Part shown: piece after piece, positions 44,138 through 58,128 of the stretch
How positions within the stretch are numbered: position 1 is the stretch's first letter
Layout of the letters: each line of letters starts with the position of its first letter
NCBI RefSeq assembly: GCF_000002075.1
Contig: NW_004797311.1
Coordinates: 1,768,636 to 1,832,635, forward strand
Reading direction: 5' to 3'
From: Aplysia californica
Taxonomy: Eukaryota > Mollusca > Gastropoda > Aplysiida > Aplysiidae
DNA: 64,000 nt
Position numbers and translations under genes: made by a program
The notes under the pieces: model-generated
The model's input: only the letters and a program-made list of their open reading frames with translations
Database searches by the model: none
Told to the model about the DNA's origin: nothing

Positions 44138-44383
44138 CCCTATCCGTACGTCGTGTATTACTATCGTATCCATACAAGGTGGGGAACTCTGTGCCACCAC
44201 TTTCCAAAGAGGAAATTTACTCATTAATCCGATCCGTACTCTTTGCATAGCTGTCTGTCAAAATGATTTTTTGAGAAATACCGGTACTGAAAGTTTCAAA
44301 GAGATCTTCGTACTAGAAGTATTCTAAAATGTGACGAATGCAACCCCGGGGGTACAAAATGACGCCAGGGCGTACGGATAGGG
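44138..44383. mobile_element. piggyBac-type MITE, 246 bp
   Basis: CCCTATCCGTACG at 44138-44150 is exactly inverted at 44371-44383, and TTAA flanks both ends (44134-44137 and 44384-44387). A TTAA duplication and a terminal CCC triplet are the marks of the piggyBac superfamily. There is no coding sequence inside. Confidence 0.85.
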
Positions 44384-47300
44384 TTAAGACCCTTCTTTTA
44401 CTCTGTAACAGAATTTCCTCTCTATAATTTTCATACTGTCTGAAAAATAGAAATCTGCAGCCTAAAAACGGGATTTGAGCTCAGAGCAATAAACTTTCTT
44501 AGATGCTGAGCTGGCAGGCTATAACATGATTTTTTTATGGGTACAGTCGATTGCTTCTGATGCGTGGTCAGATTGTCCTATTGTCTTATGAAGTCTGGTC
44601 CTGCACATTCAAGGTCGTTCTTTCCCTTCAGTTACGCAATTTATGACTGGTGCTGTTTTAGCGGTTTCAGTATGCTCTTTCAAGTCCTAGTGACATTGTT
44701 GCATCATTAAAATCCACTCCTAATCCTTAGGTTTACACTTGTACCGAAAACAAGCATACCACTCGCGGACTCAAACACCTATTTTATTTCTTTTTTTCAA
44801 AGCAAACCACACTATCTTCCCTTGGGTGTCAGTATTGCCTACGGGTCATATTTCATTATAGACTAAACAAAGAAAGCCAAAAGCCAGAAGCTGAGTTGTA
44901 CCTTTTGAGATCTAAGAACCCGGTTTGCCTAGGTATTCGCTTTTTTCCCCCCTGAAAACCAGGTTTTGAGATAGAGCCTGCTGTATAAATATACACATTC
45001 AAAGGCTGGACTTCGTAAGTGCAGATGTTTGCACACCCATTCGCACATAAGAGGTGTTCATGTTTGTGTCCTTGCCTTCATTAAAAAAAAATATTCTTCA
45101 AAAAAAGTTTTAAGCCACAAATTGACAGGCAAGAAATGTGGTCAAGCATCACCAGAGTGTTTTTAAGGTAGAAGGAATGGGAACAGTAAAACTCCTGATG
45201 ATTACAAGTGTGAGAATTTGCACTTCTTCTGTCGCACAATATTTCCAAAAGGATAGTATGCTTTGCCTACCTGGCTGCCAAATATGGTTTTTGAGCTTTT
45301 TTTTAAAAAAATGGTACAAGTTCATGTTTCATGTTGTGTTCAGGTGGTGGTTGATTTGGAGCTTTTCTCAACAGTTGGGCTGAGCAGGTGTGCTCTTCTT
45401 CAACTCGTTAATACAAGAATGTCTTTGATAAGCACCAATTGCTCTAGAGATTTCCACATTTTCGTCAATTTGTGAGAAGACTATATGCTCAGTTTAGCCT
45501 GCCCACAGATCAGAGATATGTAAGACCTATGAAATAAGTTCTAATGTGTATGAAAATTGATGCAAGTACCTTTTGCATTTATTGAAGTAATTTACAGCGT
45601 ATCAATGTCAGCATATTACTTGCAGCTGAGTATTTTTGCAAGTCTTCTAACTGTAAGACTTATCTCTCGTAGGCTTTTTTGATAAATTGCAATAATTGTG
45701 TTGAAAGTGCCTCTGCAGAGATATGTTAGGAATTTTTTTTTAGGTGTAAAAAAAAAACAAAAAAACCTTAAAAACTGCTCTGCCTTTGTTAATAAGTTAA
45801 GTGTAATACTGTAATTTGAATGTTTAACCTTTTCGACTATACAGGTTTTGCATTTCCAGGTAGCAGTGGTACATCAAAATGTGGAAAATTTTGCCATTCT
45901 ATGATGTACCAAAAAAGGGTAAAAGTAAGGGTAGTTTTTGGCCGGGATGTTACTGAGTGGAAGTGGAGAAAATGTATGAACACAGATGAGGTTATCAGCT
46001 CAACTACCAGACATTCCACAAGGAGTTAAAATGTCAGTATACTTTGGCTCAGGATGAAGAAAGGGGATGTAGGTCTACAGGTTAGGTCTGGTAATGTTCT
46101 TACTGGTTCTAAAAAATAATACAAGGCAAATCCCCCCCCCCCCCCCATTGGAACATGTAAAGATGTAAATGTTTTAAAGGTTTTTCTCTTGTACAGTGTA
46201 AAGATTTTGAGTGTGTAATTCTTGAAAGTTTTATGTATAGTTCATGTGACGTTCAATGCAATGTAAATTGTGTTCTCTGAAACTTCCTTCTGGGTGGATT
46301 GACAGTGGTGCTTTGTGGGCACTACTTTTGTACATGTTGTATATGATACTGTTTCAATGTACAGCAAATGTGTCAGCATAATTTGATGCTTTGATTGCAC
46401 ATGCAGTCTCTCACAGAAAATGTGGCTTATTTTTATTTTTTATTAATTTTTTTTCCCTGAAGTACAACACAAACACTGATTTACCCATAATTTCTTTGTA
46501 ATCAACTGACTAACGCCAATGATAGTACATAACAAGATGGGCCACTTCGCTCTTTGAGCCAATTAAAAAAGTGTCCTCAAAATTTGGTGGCGCCCTCTTC
46601 ACAAAAGCGCACTCTTTGCGAACAGAGTTACCCTACTTGAGTTTTTAAAAATCAAAGTGAAACTAGCATGTTTTGGGATAAATTTCGGAAGAACGCTTTT
46701 TTAAAATGGTTACGCTGACAAAAAACCTTTTCCGGAGGAAAGGGTGATGGTTTTCTTCGTTTAATTTGACTTTAGAATGAAAGGCGAGAGGTCATTAAAA
46801 TAAAAAAACAACCTAAAACTACGCACTGAACGTACCCGAACTGCTGATGAACAGCAGTCGATCTGCGCACGCAAGGAGGTGCTATTCCTATTCTTCTTCT
46901 GGAAAAACGAAAGAGAGCTTCAAAACAGACTGCAGCGCCATCTGAAGCAAAGAGCATACTTCCTGCGGACACTTTTTTGGCTGAGTGAACCATCTTGTTA
47001 TGTACTATCATTGCTAACGCTGTTGCAGATGAAAAATGCACTCTGTAAATCTCTGAAAATAAAAGTTTGATGTACTGCTGCCAACCTTTTTTTTCAGGCA
47101 AGTTCATCAAAATTTGTGGTCCTTGAAAAATGGAAGATTAATATGTGTTCACAGATTCAGTTTAAATTGCAGTCTTTTGTATTGCCACACTCTTCTGCAA
47201 TACGAGAGTACCAAATTATTTATGTTTTATATATTTTGTTAGAATTTTCAGTACCAGTTATAAATTTTATTTTTGTTTTTGACTGTCAGAGTCTGTTCAT

Positions 47301-49549
47301 TCATGTGGAAAAAAATGCCTTTCTAATCTATGTTAACAATTTAATTGAAAAGAATCCCAAGCTGAAGGGCATATATCTCTCTGAACAACAAACATAATAT
47401 TATTCATGGTCGAAGTGGACATGGTCTTCTTGAATTAAGGTTCTTGATGCTATATATATATATGTATTGTATTTTAATTGCTTTGCTTGTGAAAAGCAAA
47501 AGTTTGTTTGATGAGAGCGTTGTTATGAACCCATATTTGCAACTACAGGAAAATTAGTTATGAAAAGCTTAAATTTATCTTTGGGTTCTGCTTGTGAAAT
47601 CCAGTAATTTAAAGCAAATGATTCTGTTCAGAGAGCTTAGTATGTACCTAACACCATTCTGGCATTACTTCAGGGGAAAAATAAAAGTGTTTTATCTGTT
47701 ACTGAGAAGCAAGCGTAACTCTGTTCACATTATAAGTAGTTATTTGTTCAGAAAGGAAATGTTTAATTTTGGTATTGAAACTGGTGTTGTTTTTCTGATG
47801 TTTAACCGTGGCAGCATTTCTCTAGATCCTCTTTGTCACTTGAATGACTTATGCAAGAATAACAAAATGGTCCTTTCACATTGTAGCTGTAGTGTTCTTC
47901 CAAAGGATTGCTATTATTTTTAACAAAAAAAATTTAAGTTATTAAGTTTCCAGATTGTCAGTGCATACACCATTAAAAAACTTCCTTTGTTCATATAGTT
48001 TTTAGATTTGAAAAGCTTGAAAAGGGGAAAAGATAATTTCTATCTCAATGAGACTATGATGTATAAATTCCTTGCTCTTGCTACCTAGTGCTACCAAGAT
48101 GTGAATCAGATAATCCATAGTTGATAGAAGCTTCACAGTCAAACATCTAATATCCAATGAAATTTAAAAAAAAAATTAGTTTTAATGCCCTAGGTTTTGA
48201 AATGATGAAAGTACTATGACTTTAAAATCAGTGCGTCAGAGAATGTAATAATGTGGGATCAGCCAAGGTTTAAATTCTAAGATATAGAGTTGCATGCTTT
48301 AGAGGGCCAGAAAGAAAGCAGATGTGGAAAATATACAGTATACACCGTGATAAAAAAACTATTTGAGGTCCCCTGTGTTTGAGTAAGGGGCCTACTTCTG
48401 TTTTGTAACTGAAAGACTGCTTGAACTGAACATGTTTTTCCCCACATTGTGAATTATATTGATAGTCAACTTTGATCTCCTCATCTTTTCTTTTTGATCC
48501 CATGTTTGTGAGTTTATCTCTGGTGACTTTGCAATCATTTTCTTGATATTTTGCACAAAGTGGTCTGAATCTAAAGATTGATAAGCCCTCTCTTTTCCAG
48601 AACTGTTGGCTGTAACTGTAATGAATTAAATATCAGCTGTAGAATTTTCTTTAAACCAGAATGTTTCAGGAATGTTAGACGATAGATTAATCATGTTGAT
48701 CTCTTATTTGCATCACTTTCGTCAATTTTTCATGCAGCAGTAAGCGTACCTATTCTTGTTCTAGTCTTCTCCACTTATCCTGGTCTTAATGTCCTCCTCC
48801 CACCTATTCCCCTTCAGGACATTTAGTTTGTGATACATTGTGTTGTATACATAGAATGTGGATGGTCATAAGGTGTACTTGATCCATTGATAACTACTTC
48901 GTCACTGTAAAGATGGTCTTTAAAGGCCCAACGTACAAACATGTTTATTCTATTTCTCTTGATCTGCAGTGACTCTTTATCTCATTCTATTCAATGCACA
49001 CACTACTTGATGATACGTGTCTAATGAAGAACGCCACTTTTGGTGTGGGCGACTCGTACAGTTTGTTAATAATGTTTTGTCTTTTTCTCACTTCAAGTCA
49101 TGTATCCATTTTTTGTTTAACTGTTTATAAAAAAAAAGAATGATTCCGGTGGCAAAAGTTGTGAATAAAAGTCAAACTGGCCTTATACTTGGCCTGAAGT
49201 AGTGTTTTTGTGGGTTCCACAGACCTGGATTGTGGTCAGAATTGTTTTTCTCTTGTTGTATAGAATGATTTAACCCTGTACGGACTGAATGGTTAAGGTG
49301 TAATATTTTAAGCAAATATGGAAAGATTAATAAGCTCCCAAGGGAACAAGGTTTTCTTTATGTGGTCAATGTTCAGTCTATGAGATTAGAATGCTTCTAC
49401 CCCCGGGGCCGTGCTACTAACTGTAGTGTGTTTAGGTCATTCCCAAAGGGGGGTCATTAACATGTTCTTATGCTCAGTAGAATTGTAAATGGGCTGATTC
49501 ATCAATGTCATGCTCATAACTGTTGAACTGCATACGCGGAACTGCTGCC

Positions 49550-49800
49550 TTTTCTTTCCTAATCCTTACTATCGTCATTTTTCCTCTACTTCTTTTGTAT
49601 GTTTGTCACTCTCTTGTGACCCGCTGTTTCCGGGGTGCCTAGATAGTCGAAGCAGATTTTGTGCTGTTGAAGCTAGAGAGGTGAATAAAGTAAGCCTGAT
49701 TCCCTGTATGGGCTTCTCTGTTACATCCACCCCTTGGTGCTCATATGACCTTATGCAGTTGCGAGCGCTGTAAAAACTCTACTAAAACTAAACTAAACTA
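49550..49800 (+). repeat. Family C copy 6, interrupted
   Basis: The pyrimidine-rich middle (TTTGTATGTTTGTCACTCTC) and the 3' end (GCTCATATGACCTTATGCAG, then GCGAGCGCTGTAAAAAC) are split by about 110 unrelated bases at roughly 49621-49730. The tail ACTAAAACTAAACTAAACTA is the clearest of the family. Confidence 0.65.
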
Positions 49801-50584
49801 GAATGCTTCAATTTGTCATACATCTTTGATATCATATTCAAGCTTTAATACTGTATGCACTCACACAAACACACATATATTCGTGTATTCAAGTCAAATT
49901 GTCTGGCGAACTGTCTGTCTTTTTTTGGACAATATTGACCATCATTCATATACCGCTATGTAAAGAAAGAAAATACTGAACACATTTCGTATCAAGTACA
50001 TAGGGAGTACTTTCCTCTACCCAAGTAAATTTTGGAACTTAGAAGCTAAGGTTTGTACTAGGGCATACCAGTGAATAGTGACACTTCAAGATTATCCGTG
50101 AAATTCCTCTCAGCCTTAGTGTACCGCCTTTATAAGTTTTTATTCTCTGAACCATTTTCATTGTTTGTCTACATTGCTCATGTGCACGACTATGCTCGCT
50201 CTCTACTTTGAATACCCCCAGACTTTCAACTGGTCTCCCATATTGTACAGTGTGTCTTTGTGAAGGTACTTAGTTGAAGAAGCAATGTCTAAGTTAGTCT
50301 AACTACCATCCATATCATCAGAATGAGAATCTCCCTCTATTTCACTAGCATAAATATCATCGGCAATACTTTCAATAGCTTCTTCTTCACTTTCCTTTTC
50401 TGTAATAAGCTGTTCAACATCTCTCAGCTATTTGGGTTTGATTTTCCATCGTTTACGTCGTTTAAACCAACCGACCTATATTCAACTGAGCACTAAAAGG
50501 GATTTACTGAGTGATACTCTCTCACACCGTGTTATTTTTTAGAAAGTGGAAGCAACTGCGTTGAAATTTTACTGTTGGTTTTAG

Positions 50585-50762
50585 TGCCCCTGTCGTTTTA
50601 TGCAAGAAAAATTCTGAAATTATGCAAACTGAGCCGAAAAATGTGAAATTATGCGATTCTGTTAAACTTTAACAAAGGATGATAAAGGAAAATAATCGGA
50701 AATTATGCAAAAATAATCAAATTTTGCTAAATTATGCGGGGTGCATAAAACCACGGGGACAG
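50585..50762. mobile_element. Candidate MITE with TTTTAG duplication, 178 bp
   Basis: TGCCCCTGTCGTTTTATGC at the left pairs with GCATAAAACCACGGGGACA at the right (19 bases, three mismatches). TTTTAG stands directly outside each end. The AT-rich interior repeats AAATTATGC four times. The superfamily is not identified. Confidence 0.55.
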
Positions 50763-51644
50763 TTTTAGAGAGGTATGACCAGAGAGTTGGTATCACTTCA
50801 AACAGTGAATACCCATGCGGGGGCAGCCGGGGACTGATTGCGAACTCATGGAAAGGAATCCCTGTACATGACGCGAAATGTGTTAAGAAATGCATTATTC
50901 TTATCGTAGATTTAGATTTGGTGGGTTGTTGTTTTTTTCCTTCAAGTTTGATGCTGACAAATGGAATTTTTTTTTTTTTCATTTTAATTGGTAATAATTT
51001 GTTGGTTAAAACTGTGTCATTTGTACACTGACTGGCTAAAAAAAGTTGATGCTGTGCTAAACTTAAACACTCTGTGCTGATGGTGCTGTATAAATTTTGT
51101 TCATTAGTCTCTGCCTGTCTGCTAGCATTGTGTTGTCAACCTGGTCTACCCTTGCCTGTGTCGAAGTCAGAAGAAACTCAATTTTTTTCTGCACAAAATC
51201 ACTTATTTGGTCGCATGTAGAAATTATGGTAATTTCTTACCATGGAAAGTTTATATTTTGACCATCTGATAATATTGTCTTTACTTTTGTTGGAAATTCA
51301 ATAGTGTGTACCAACCTCTGGAGTCGCCCACAACCATGACAGGTTTTTTTTTACTTTCCCTAATGCCTTGCCAGTTGCCATGCATATGTCCTTTGTTTTG
51401 ATGAATATACTTTTGTGCCTGGCTCATCCGTATTCTGCTGCCAACTCAACAACTCTCAGTTTGAAAGTGGATGAAGCTTCTTGCATCGGTTCTTTATTTC
51501 CTCTGCAATGCTGTATCATTCAATCATATTTAATGAAAAGTTCTCTTAGCTTATTACACTCATGTGCACACACACTTGAGCTAGATACTTGTATCGCTAA
51601 CTCTTTTTGTGCACTGAAAGAGATAAACACTGTTTTTCTATTAA

Positions 51645-52362
51645 GGCCACACACGTGTTTTTTTGGTCCAGACAGTTTTTTTCTTTTAAAAAACTTCCCT
51701 TGAAAATTCTGTGCTAAATCGGATGGAAGTACTCCCAAAGCTTTGTTTCAAAGAGATAGCTCTGTACAGTTTGAAACATTGTGAACCAATACAATGCTTT
51801 AATTTTAAAGCAATTTTGAGGTGTTTTTGCTCCTTTCCTCAAAATGTTAATTTCTTGGCTTAAAAAGCTAAAAACTCAAAAACTGTTCGAGATAAAGACA
51901 TGAAATTTGGAGGGCAAGTGCACCGTGTAATTTCAAATAAAATGATGCTAGCTTTTTGAAAATGTATTTTTAATGATTTTTTTACTTTTCTATTTTGACT
52001 ATTTTTGTCATTCGCTAATATGCACATATCTTCTAAAAGTTATAAAATTATTAATATTTACTATTTCAAGAAAAGCTAGAGTCATTTTTGTAAGGTTTAG
52101 GGTGCAGATAACAAATATGTAATTAGTCCGTAGATAAACTGTAGCAAGGATTGTTTTTGAGTTTTTAGCCTTTGAAAATGGTCCCTCAGAGAGCCAGATT
52201 TCGCTCTAATTTGCCATTTTCAGGTTTATGTGGGCCTAACTGGTAATGAATCCCAAAACTGATTATTTTTAATTCTTGAAAGGAATACTTTGAGAAAATG
52301 AGAAATAACAATTTAAAAATCACTTTATTGTAGATTTGGGTGTTAAGAAGTAGAGTGTGGCC
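51645..52362. mobile_element. Candidate TIR element, about 718 bp
   Basis: TTAAGGCCACAC at 51641-51652 is exactly inverted at 52355-52366. Either TTAA is a piggyBac-type duplication with ends GGCCACAC, or TA is a mariner-type duplication with ends AGGCCACAC. The interior is AT-rich with words such as AAAAACTCAAAAACTG and has no coding potential. Confidence 0.5.
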
Positions 52363-53569
52363 TTAAAATGGAAATAAAGCAACTCCCTATGTTGCATATG
52401 GTAGTGCTAGTTCTCTTCATTAAATATATATAAGTGTTGTGCTTTGAGATTTTCTAGACCATAATCTGCTGGGTGATGGATAAAGTTTGAGGGTTATTTT
52501 GTTTTGCCATGTTTTTAGAATCTAGTGCACTTTGTGTTCTTTTCATAGATTTTCTGTATTGCTTCAAAGAATGCATATGTGCTTCAAAGTATTTGTAATA
52601 CAAATATTAGGATATGAAGCATGAGTATCAATGATTTTCCTCTGTTCACTTTGTAGGAATGGAGAAAACGGCATTGTGATGAGTGTAATGACTCACTGGC
52701 TGAAGATAAGATTCATGTTTTATTCAGAAGCACCAACTTCTGTGACTGACATTGTTGGTGTCAAAGGTTGGGCATTTTATTTTATGAGTCAGCTGGTACA
52801 GGGCTTATACTTCTGGCAAGCTGTTGCAGTTGCCTGCTTTTGCGATTTGTGGGAATTTTGTACATAAAGTTCTCATGCATATTTGCATAGAATAAACCAC
52901 AGAGGAAATGAAGTACTTTCTATTAACTCGTGATACTGCATCAGTTCCTTCTTATCTACTTTCTGAAATATTCAGGTGCTGCTTGTACTACCATATGAAA
53001 CTCACAATACTATTTTTGTCTGCCTCCTATTTTTTATCTTTCGAAACATGTTTAATGTTTTAATAAAATAAATAAGTAAATAAATTTTATGTACCGATTT
53101 AATCCTTGGGTAAGTTTTTGATACTCGGAGGCAGAAAGCTTAGCCAGAGCTACTGTTGTATGGAGGGAATGCGTTGTCCGCTGTGCTCAGTTCATGTATT
53201 CAAGTTCTGTGTAGAGACATGTCAGTTCTTGTATTCAGAGATATTCAAGTAGAATTGTATGCTTAGTTGAGATTAAACCCCTTTTCGCTGAAGGTGACTG
53301 ATCTGATGCCTTTAAACATCTCACAATGTTGAACTTCGTGTTTTTATATATGTATGTAAATTGTTTCCGTTTTCTTTTTTTGCTTTGACATTTGCTCGTT
53401 ATGATTGCTCTGTATTTTTTGTAAATTTTTTGTGTTTGTTGTAAGATATAGTTAGTGAAAATGCTTTTGAAGGATACACTGATGAGAGGGGACCTATGCA
53501 CAGGACGCTTAATGTTTGGTTGGTGTTGGGGAGAAATATTGTGACTTGAAGACATGAATTTATGCATGT

Positions 53570-53570
<1 letters not shown>

Positions 53571-53615
<45 letters not shown>

Positions 53616-53672
53616 GCACACACACACACACCCGCACACACACACACACGCACACACGCGCACACACACACA
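53571..53672. repeat. (CA)n microsatellite
   Basis: About 50 CA units with a few CCG and CG interruptions. The 146-, 107- and 90-codon frames across it are repeat artefacts. Confidence 0.95.
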
Positions 53673-56574
53673 CATACTTACAATATGTCCTCAGAAAGAG
53701 AAAGTGAGATAGTGTTCATATATTTAAACGTATGTACTTCAGAATCTTTTGCTTTTAACTTTGCTTCTTTATTTTTCTGCTTTTATGGTTCCATAATTTG
53801 TTTGTTAGTATTTCTTTTATCTTGGATTATCTTAAAGAAAAGGTTTAGTAATTACTATATATATTATAAGTACATATTGTTTTAATTTCTGTACATATGT
53901 GATGTACCTGTCATTTAGAAGGCTGTGCCCATATAAAGAAGATATATATGCTTATATGCTATGATCATTTCTTTGTCAAAGAGGCATGATTATTGATGCT
54001 CCAGCTAGTGTCATCATGTATTTGAATTAACTAAATTGCCATAACATCCCACCATGAGTTGTACTTCTATTTTTTTACTACTACACTCCAAAACAAAACT
54101 TCTACTTGATGAGTACATGCAAATGAACAGCAAAAGTGTGTAAGGACAAATCTTCATCTTTTACAAAAAGACTTAGTTTCCCCTCGTTTAAGGTCTACTG
54201 CACCGCCTTTGAAAAAAAAGAACATATTTGTGTGGTAGGTTACATGAAATCAAAGCATGTGAATGCATCTGGGGTAATTTTTTTTATTAAGTACAAAATT
54301 TCAAGACATTCAGCAGTTGACTAAACTTAAACACAAGACTACTTGATGATAATGATGTAGCATCAACGTACATCAATATTTGTGAATTATCATCCAGATT
54401 TATTTTTTGTGACTGTATTGAGATGAGTCATGAGAATTAGATATTGAGTAAGAACCATGTTAACTTTCATGGATTTTGAAAATCTAAATGTACCAGAAGT
54501 AGTATAGCACATACGGAAGTGATATTCTGAAATGCTTTTTAATTTCTATTTTTATGTCTTTCTGTGTGCCTCTTTGTGAAAATTAAGTTTGATTATGAGT
54601 CAACGTTGTGGTTTTGTCCTTCTTTTCACCTAAACTTCTGCTGGTACAAGTAGTGGTGACCTCTGCAACTGCAAGAATTTTGATATGTGTCCATAGCCCT
54701 GGTAATTTTTAAAGCATTATTGTGTGAAAAATAATCCTTCATTGAACGTTTTTTTTTCACTCAGGTTCTCTAACTGCTTGCTCTTTGCAATGGAGGTTTC
54801 AGTTATTTTTTTTTTTTTCTTACTTTCTTTGAGCTTTTACAGACTGTCGAGTCTTCCTAGCTGGTAGCTTCATAAATACATGTATATGCATGCTAAAAGA
54901 TATTGTTTAATGTAGACAGTAGATTTTTTTTTTCAATATGTACTAATTATTTAAGTAACATATGTACTTTTCCTCAGGATTTCTCATCCGAATTTATGAA
55001 AACTATGCTACATAACTGTGATAGTGCACTCATGAGGGACCACTGTGTGTTTTTCTGGCTGAATGGACCCTTAGAACTAGGTTTTGAAAGGTGTTTTTGA
55101 TAACTTAGTTCACTGGGATCCAGAAGGTCCAGGGAATTAAGCTTTGGCGCTTTTGCAGGTAATTTTTTAGCCAAATATGATATGATGACTATGTTAATTG
55201 GTCCTTATATGTTTTTGAACAGGAGAAATATGGGGCTTGTGGTTGTTCCTTTAAAAATTTTTTCCTTTTCTTTTCAAGTAGGAGTAGGAGAGTACCTCAC
55301 AGCATGTTTCTGACTACTGATTTTTCCAAAAGACACATAGTAACTTTTAAGCATCTGTCACTGTCATTTGTAGACAGAATTTATGAAAATGAAGTGGAAT
55401 GGACAATTTTACATGCCTGTGGGACGACCATTTGTCTTTAGTGAATTTTTGTGGAGCTATTGACTGTTAAAGTCTTTATTCCATCCAAGCTATGCTTTTG
55501 TCAATCAGTATTGTGTTTCAAGTCTGTTTTGCCCATGATTTTGCACCTTACATAAGTTTTAGCTGCTTTACAGTAACGTAACAGAGTAAATATTTAGTGT
55601 TGTGCTCCACTGTTTAGAGGAATAGTTTTCTTTTTGCAAACTTAATTTTGTACTGACTTGAAAATTATTGTGGTTTACCAAGTTTTGTTTCAATTTTGAC
55701 TTACCAGAGTATGATGGTAACTGTATGATAAATCTTCCTATTGATTCGTTCTCATTGATGTTAGCCAAGTAAGCAATTAGGGAGCAAATCCTCATTCATT
55801 CCAGATCTAGGCCAGGTTCTTCTCCGTCTTTTTTTTTTTTTACAGGATGAAGAGGTAGTTCTGTAAAAATATGTGTGTGTGATTTTTAAAATAAAATGTT
55901 AAAACTCACATGAAGCGTGTACTGACTTGGTTTGTATTGAAATTGCTGATTGTTCCTCTTTTGGCTCTTTTAGGTCAAGAGGATTGGAGAAGTGTTTCAA
56001 TAGTTTCATATTAACATACTTACACTTAAACAGCTCCAACAAAAGTTTCCGTAAATTCAGATCGAACAATTAGACCAGATCAGAAGCTATATGTGTCAAT
56101 GACCCTGTAGACATAGTTTTATGTTGTTGTTTTTTTACCCGATACTCGTCATTGCTCTTATGCAGGTGTTGGAGCTATTTCGACTGTACATATAGTCTCC
56201 TCCCCCCCCCCCCCACACACACAAGTGTCTTGTTAAGCCAACACTTTATTTCTCCCCCCCCCCCCCCCCCACACACACATAAAAGATAAACGTAATATCT
56301 TTCCTCTCTCTCTCCTATTCTCTCTCAAGGGAGATGGTGGTCACTACGGTGAAGTCTGCTTCTCCTTCTTTGAAAAATATAAAGTAGGCCATAAATACCC
56401 AGATCAGTTTTGTGCACAGTGCGGTTGATGTTGAGCTGACTTGCCCAAAGTTTCTCGTGGAATTTTTGTGGCACGTTGTGGCAGATCAGTAGGCCTACAG
56501 GTTGTGTACCTAAAACATGCTGCTTTTACGGGCGAACTGTGAGATCAGAATATAATTTGTTATTAAAGGGGAAA

Positions 56575-56962
56575 TGTGGCTTCGGTAGTCTAGTGGTTAG
56601 GCTAACGGACTCGTGATCATGAGGTTGCGGGTTCAGAGGTTCCAGCCTCAGACCCGTTTTTGTGTCCTTGGGGAAAGGCACTTTACACGAATTTTCCTCA
56701 CTTCACCAAGGTGTGAATGGGTACCCGGCCATAGACAGCGGAAGATCTTGTCAGTATATTAGTGTTTCAGCACCTCTAAAATGGCAGCTTGCACGGTAGT
56801 ATGCTTCCCACTTGATTCCCAGTTAGTTAAGATTGTTTCAGACAGCTATCAGGTAGGTGTTCTGGGGTAATCATATAATGTAGATTGTAAAGTGCAGAGA
56901 GCTTGCTGTTGAGCGGGAATTTGCATTACAAATAATACAATATGCTATCCACTGTTATTATT
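56575..56962 (+). repeat. tRNA-derived SINE, family A, copy 2
   Basis: Head GGTAGTCTAGTGGTTAGGCT with a degraded B box (GGTTCAGAGGTTCCAGCC), body TGTCCTTGGGGAAAGGCACT and GGGTACCCGGCCATAGACAG, end GCTTGCTGTTGAGCGGGAAT, tail ATTATT. Full length, with small insertions relative to 13494-13848. Confidence 0.85.
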
Positions 56963-57079
56963 CAATATGAATCCATGACTTTCTTGAACAGAAGGTGACA
57001 AAGTGCAAACTTTCGATCAGATTCTTTCATAAGTTACGTATTTTCCATGTATATATTGCTTTAATCAAATTTAGGATTG

Positions 57080-57277
57080 CATGCTCTTTTCTATCGATTT
57101 TTAGGACCACCAAGGGATCTTTAAGTTGTGCAACTCATGGACCTCCGAAATTTTTCACCGTTATCCGAGCAGGCTAGGTGTTCGATCTTACCTACCTTAA
57201 TATCAGGGATGTACCTGAAAGACAGGATAGAAGTAGAAAGAGTTAGGAGTAAAGGAGACAGGAGCCCAGAGGGAAAG

Positions 57278-57310
<33 letters not shown>

Positions 57311-57475
57311 AAAGTAGAAACGAAAGCAGATGACAGAACTCGAATAGAGAACAGAAGAGGAGGTGAAAGGAAAGAAGTAAAGAGTAGAATTTTTTTTTCG
57401 TTGTCCTCATGTTTCAAACCTGAGACCTATTCAATAAGAGGAGAATACCGCGTTTCTAGACCACGAGAGTTCCAG
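57080..57475 (-). repeat. tRNA-derived SINE, family B, copy 2
   Basis: On the minus strand: head GAACTCTCGTGGTCTAGAAA with CAGGTTTGAAAC, then after a C run the blocks CACCTAGCCTGCTCGGATAA, GGTGAAAAATTTCGGAGGTC and TTAAAGATCCCTTGGTGGTC, in the same order as 34691-35224. The final family C-like 3' block is missing. A G run on the plus strand (57279-57307) lies in its middle. Confidence 0.75.
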
Positions 57476-58128
57476 TATGATTAGTAGATGAGGTGCTGTG
57501 TCTTTTTGATTGAGACATGCTATGGGATGAATGGGCCACTGTGCATGCTCTCTTTGATTACAACGACAGCTCTGATCCGAGAGAATAGAATCTGCTGACA
57601 AAATCTCATTATAATTCTCGACCGGTTCAGGTAAGTTGATAGGTGTGTCAATTTCTTTTAAACTCACAAGTTTTTGAAGAAAGAGGTTGGAATATATAAT
57701 ATATATGGGTGCAGTGACAGTTTTAGACAGTAATTTCAAGTGTCATGTTGACTTATGGTAAAGATGACCCTGGTTCAAATCCCTAATGACACATTCATGT
57801 ACTCGGGTTAATTGGGGGATGCTTTCAAAGCTTAGATTTTTGTTCGATCAAATCATATCAGAGACAGGTGTTAAAATCGGAGGTCCCACTTCATAATCTT
57901 ACACAGTGTTTAAATAAAAGATCATTTAACACATACAGTTATTGAATCAAATTAATACTAATAGGTTTAAGTATAAAAGTTGAAATTTGAAAGGCACATC
58001 ATGGATGTTGTCCCACAATTCCTGTATTAATGTCCCTTGCTGAAACTTTACAAAGTAATGTAGACTTTGCTGTTACCTTATTTGATGAGATATTCGACCT
58101 CTTTTACACAAGCCCAGAGTCAAATCTC

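Noticed and set aside
53235-53885. Open frames of 90-146 codons rich in Cys-Val or His-Thr
   Set aside because: They are translations of the (CA)n tract.
54903-55174. Open frames on both strands with a plausible CAG acceptor at 54978
   Set aside because: No recognisable protein and no partner exon in phase.
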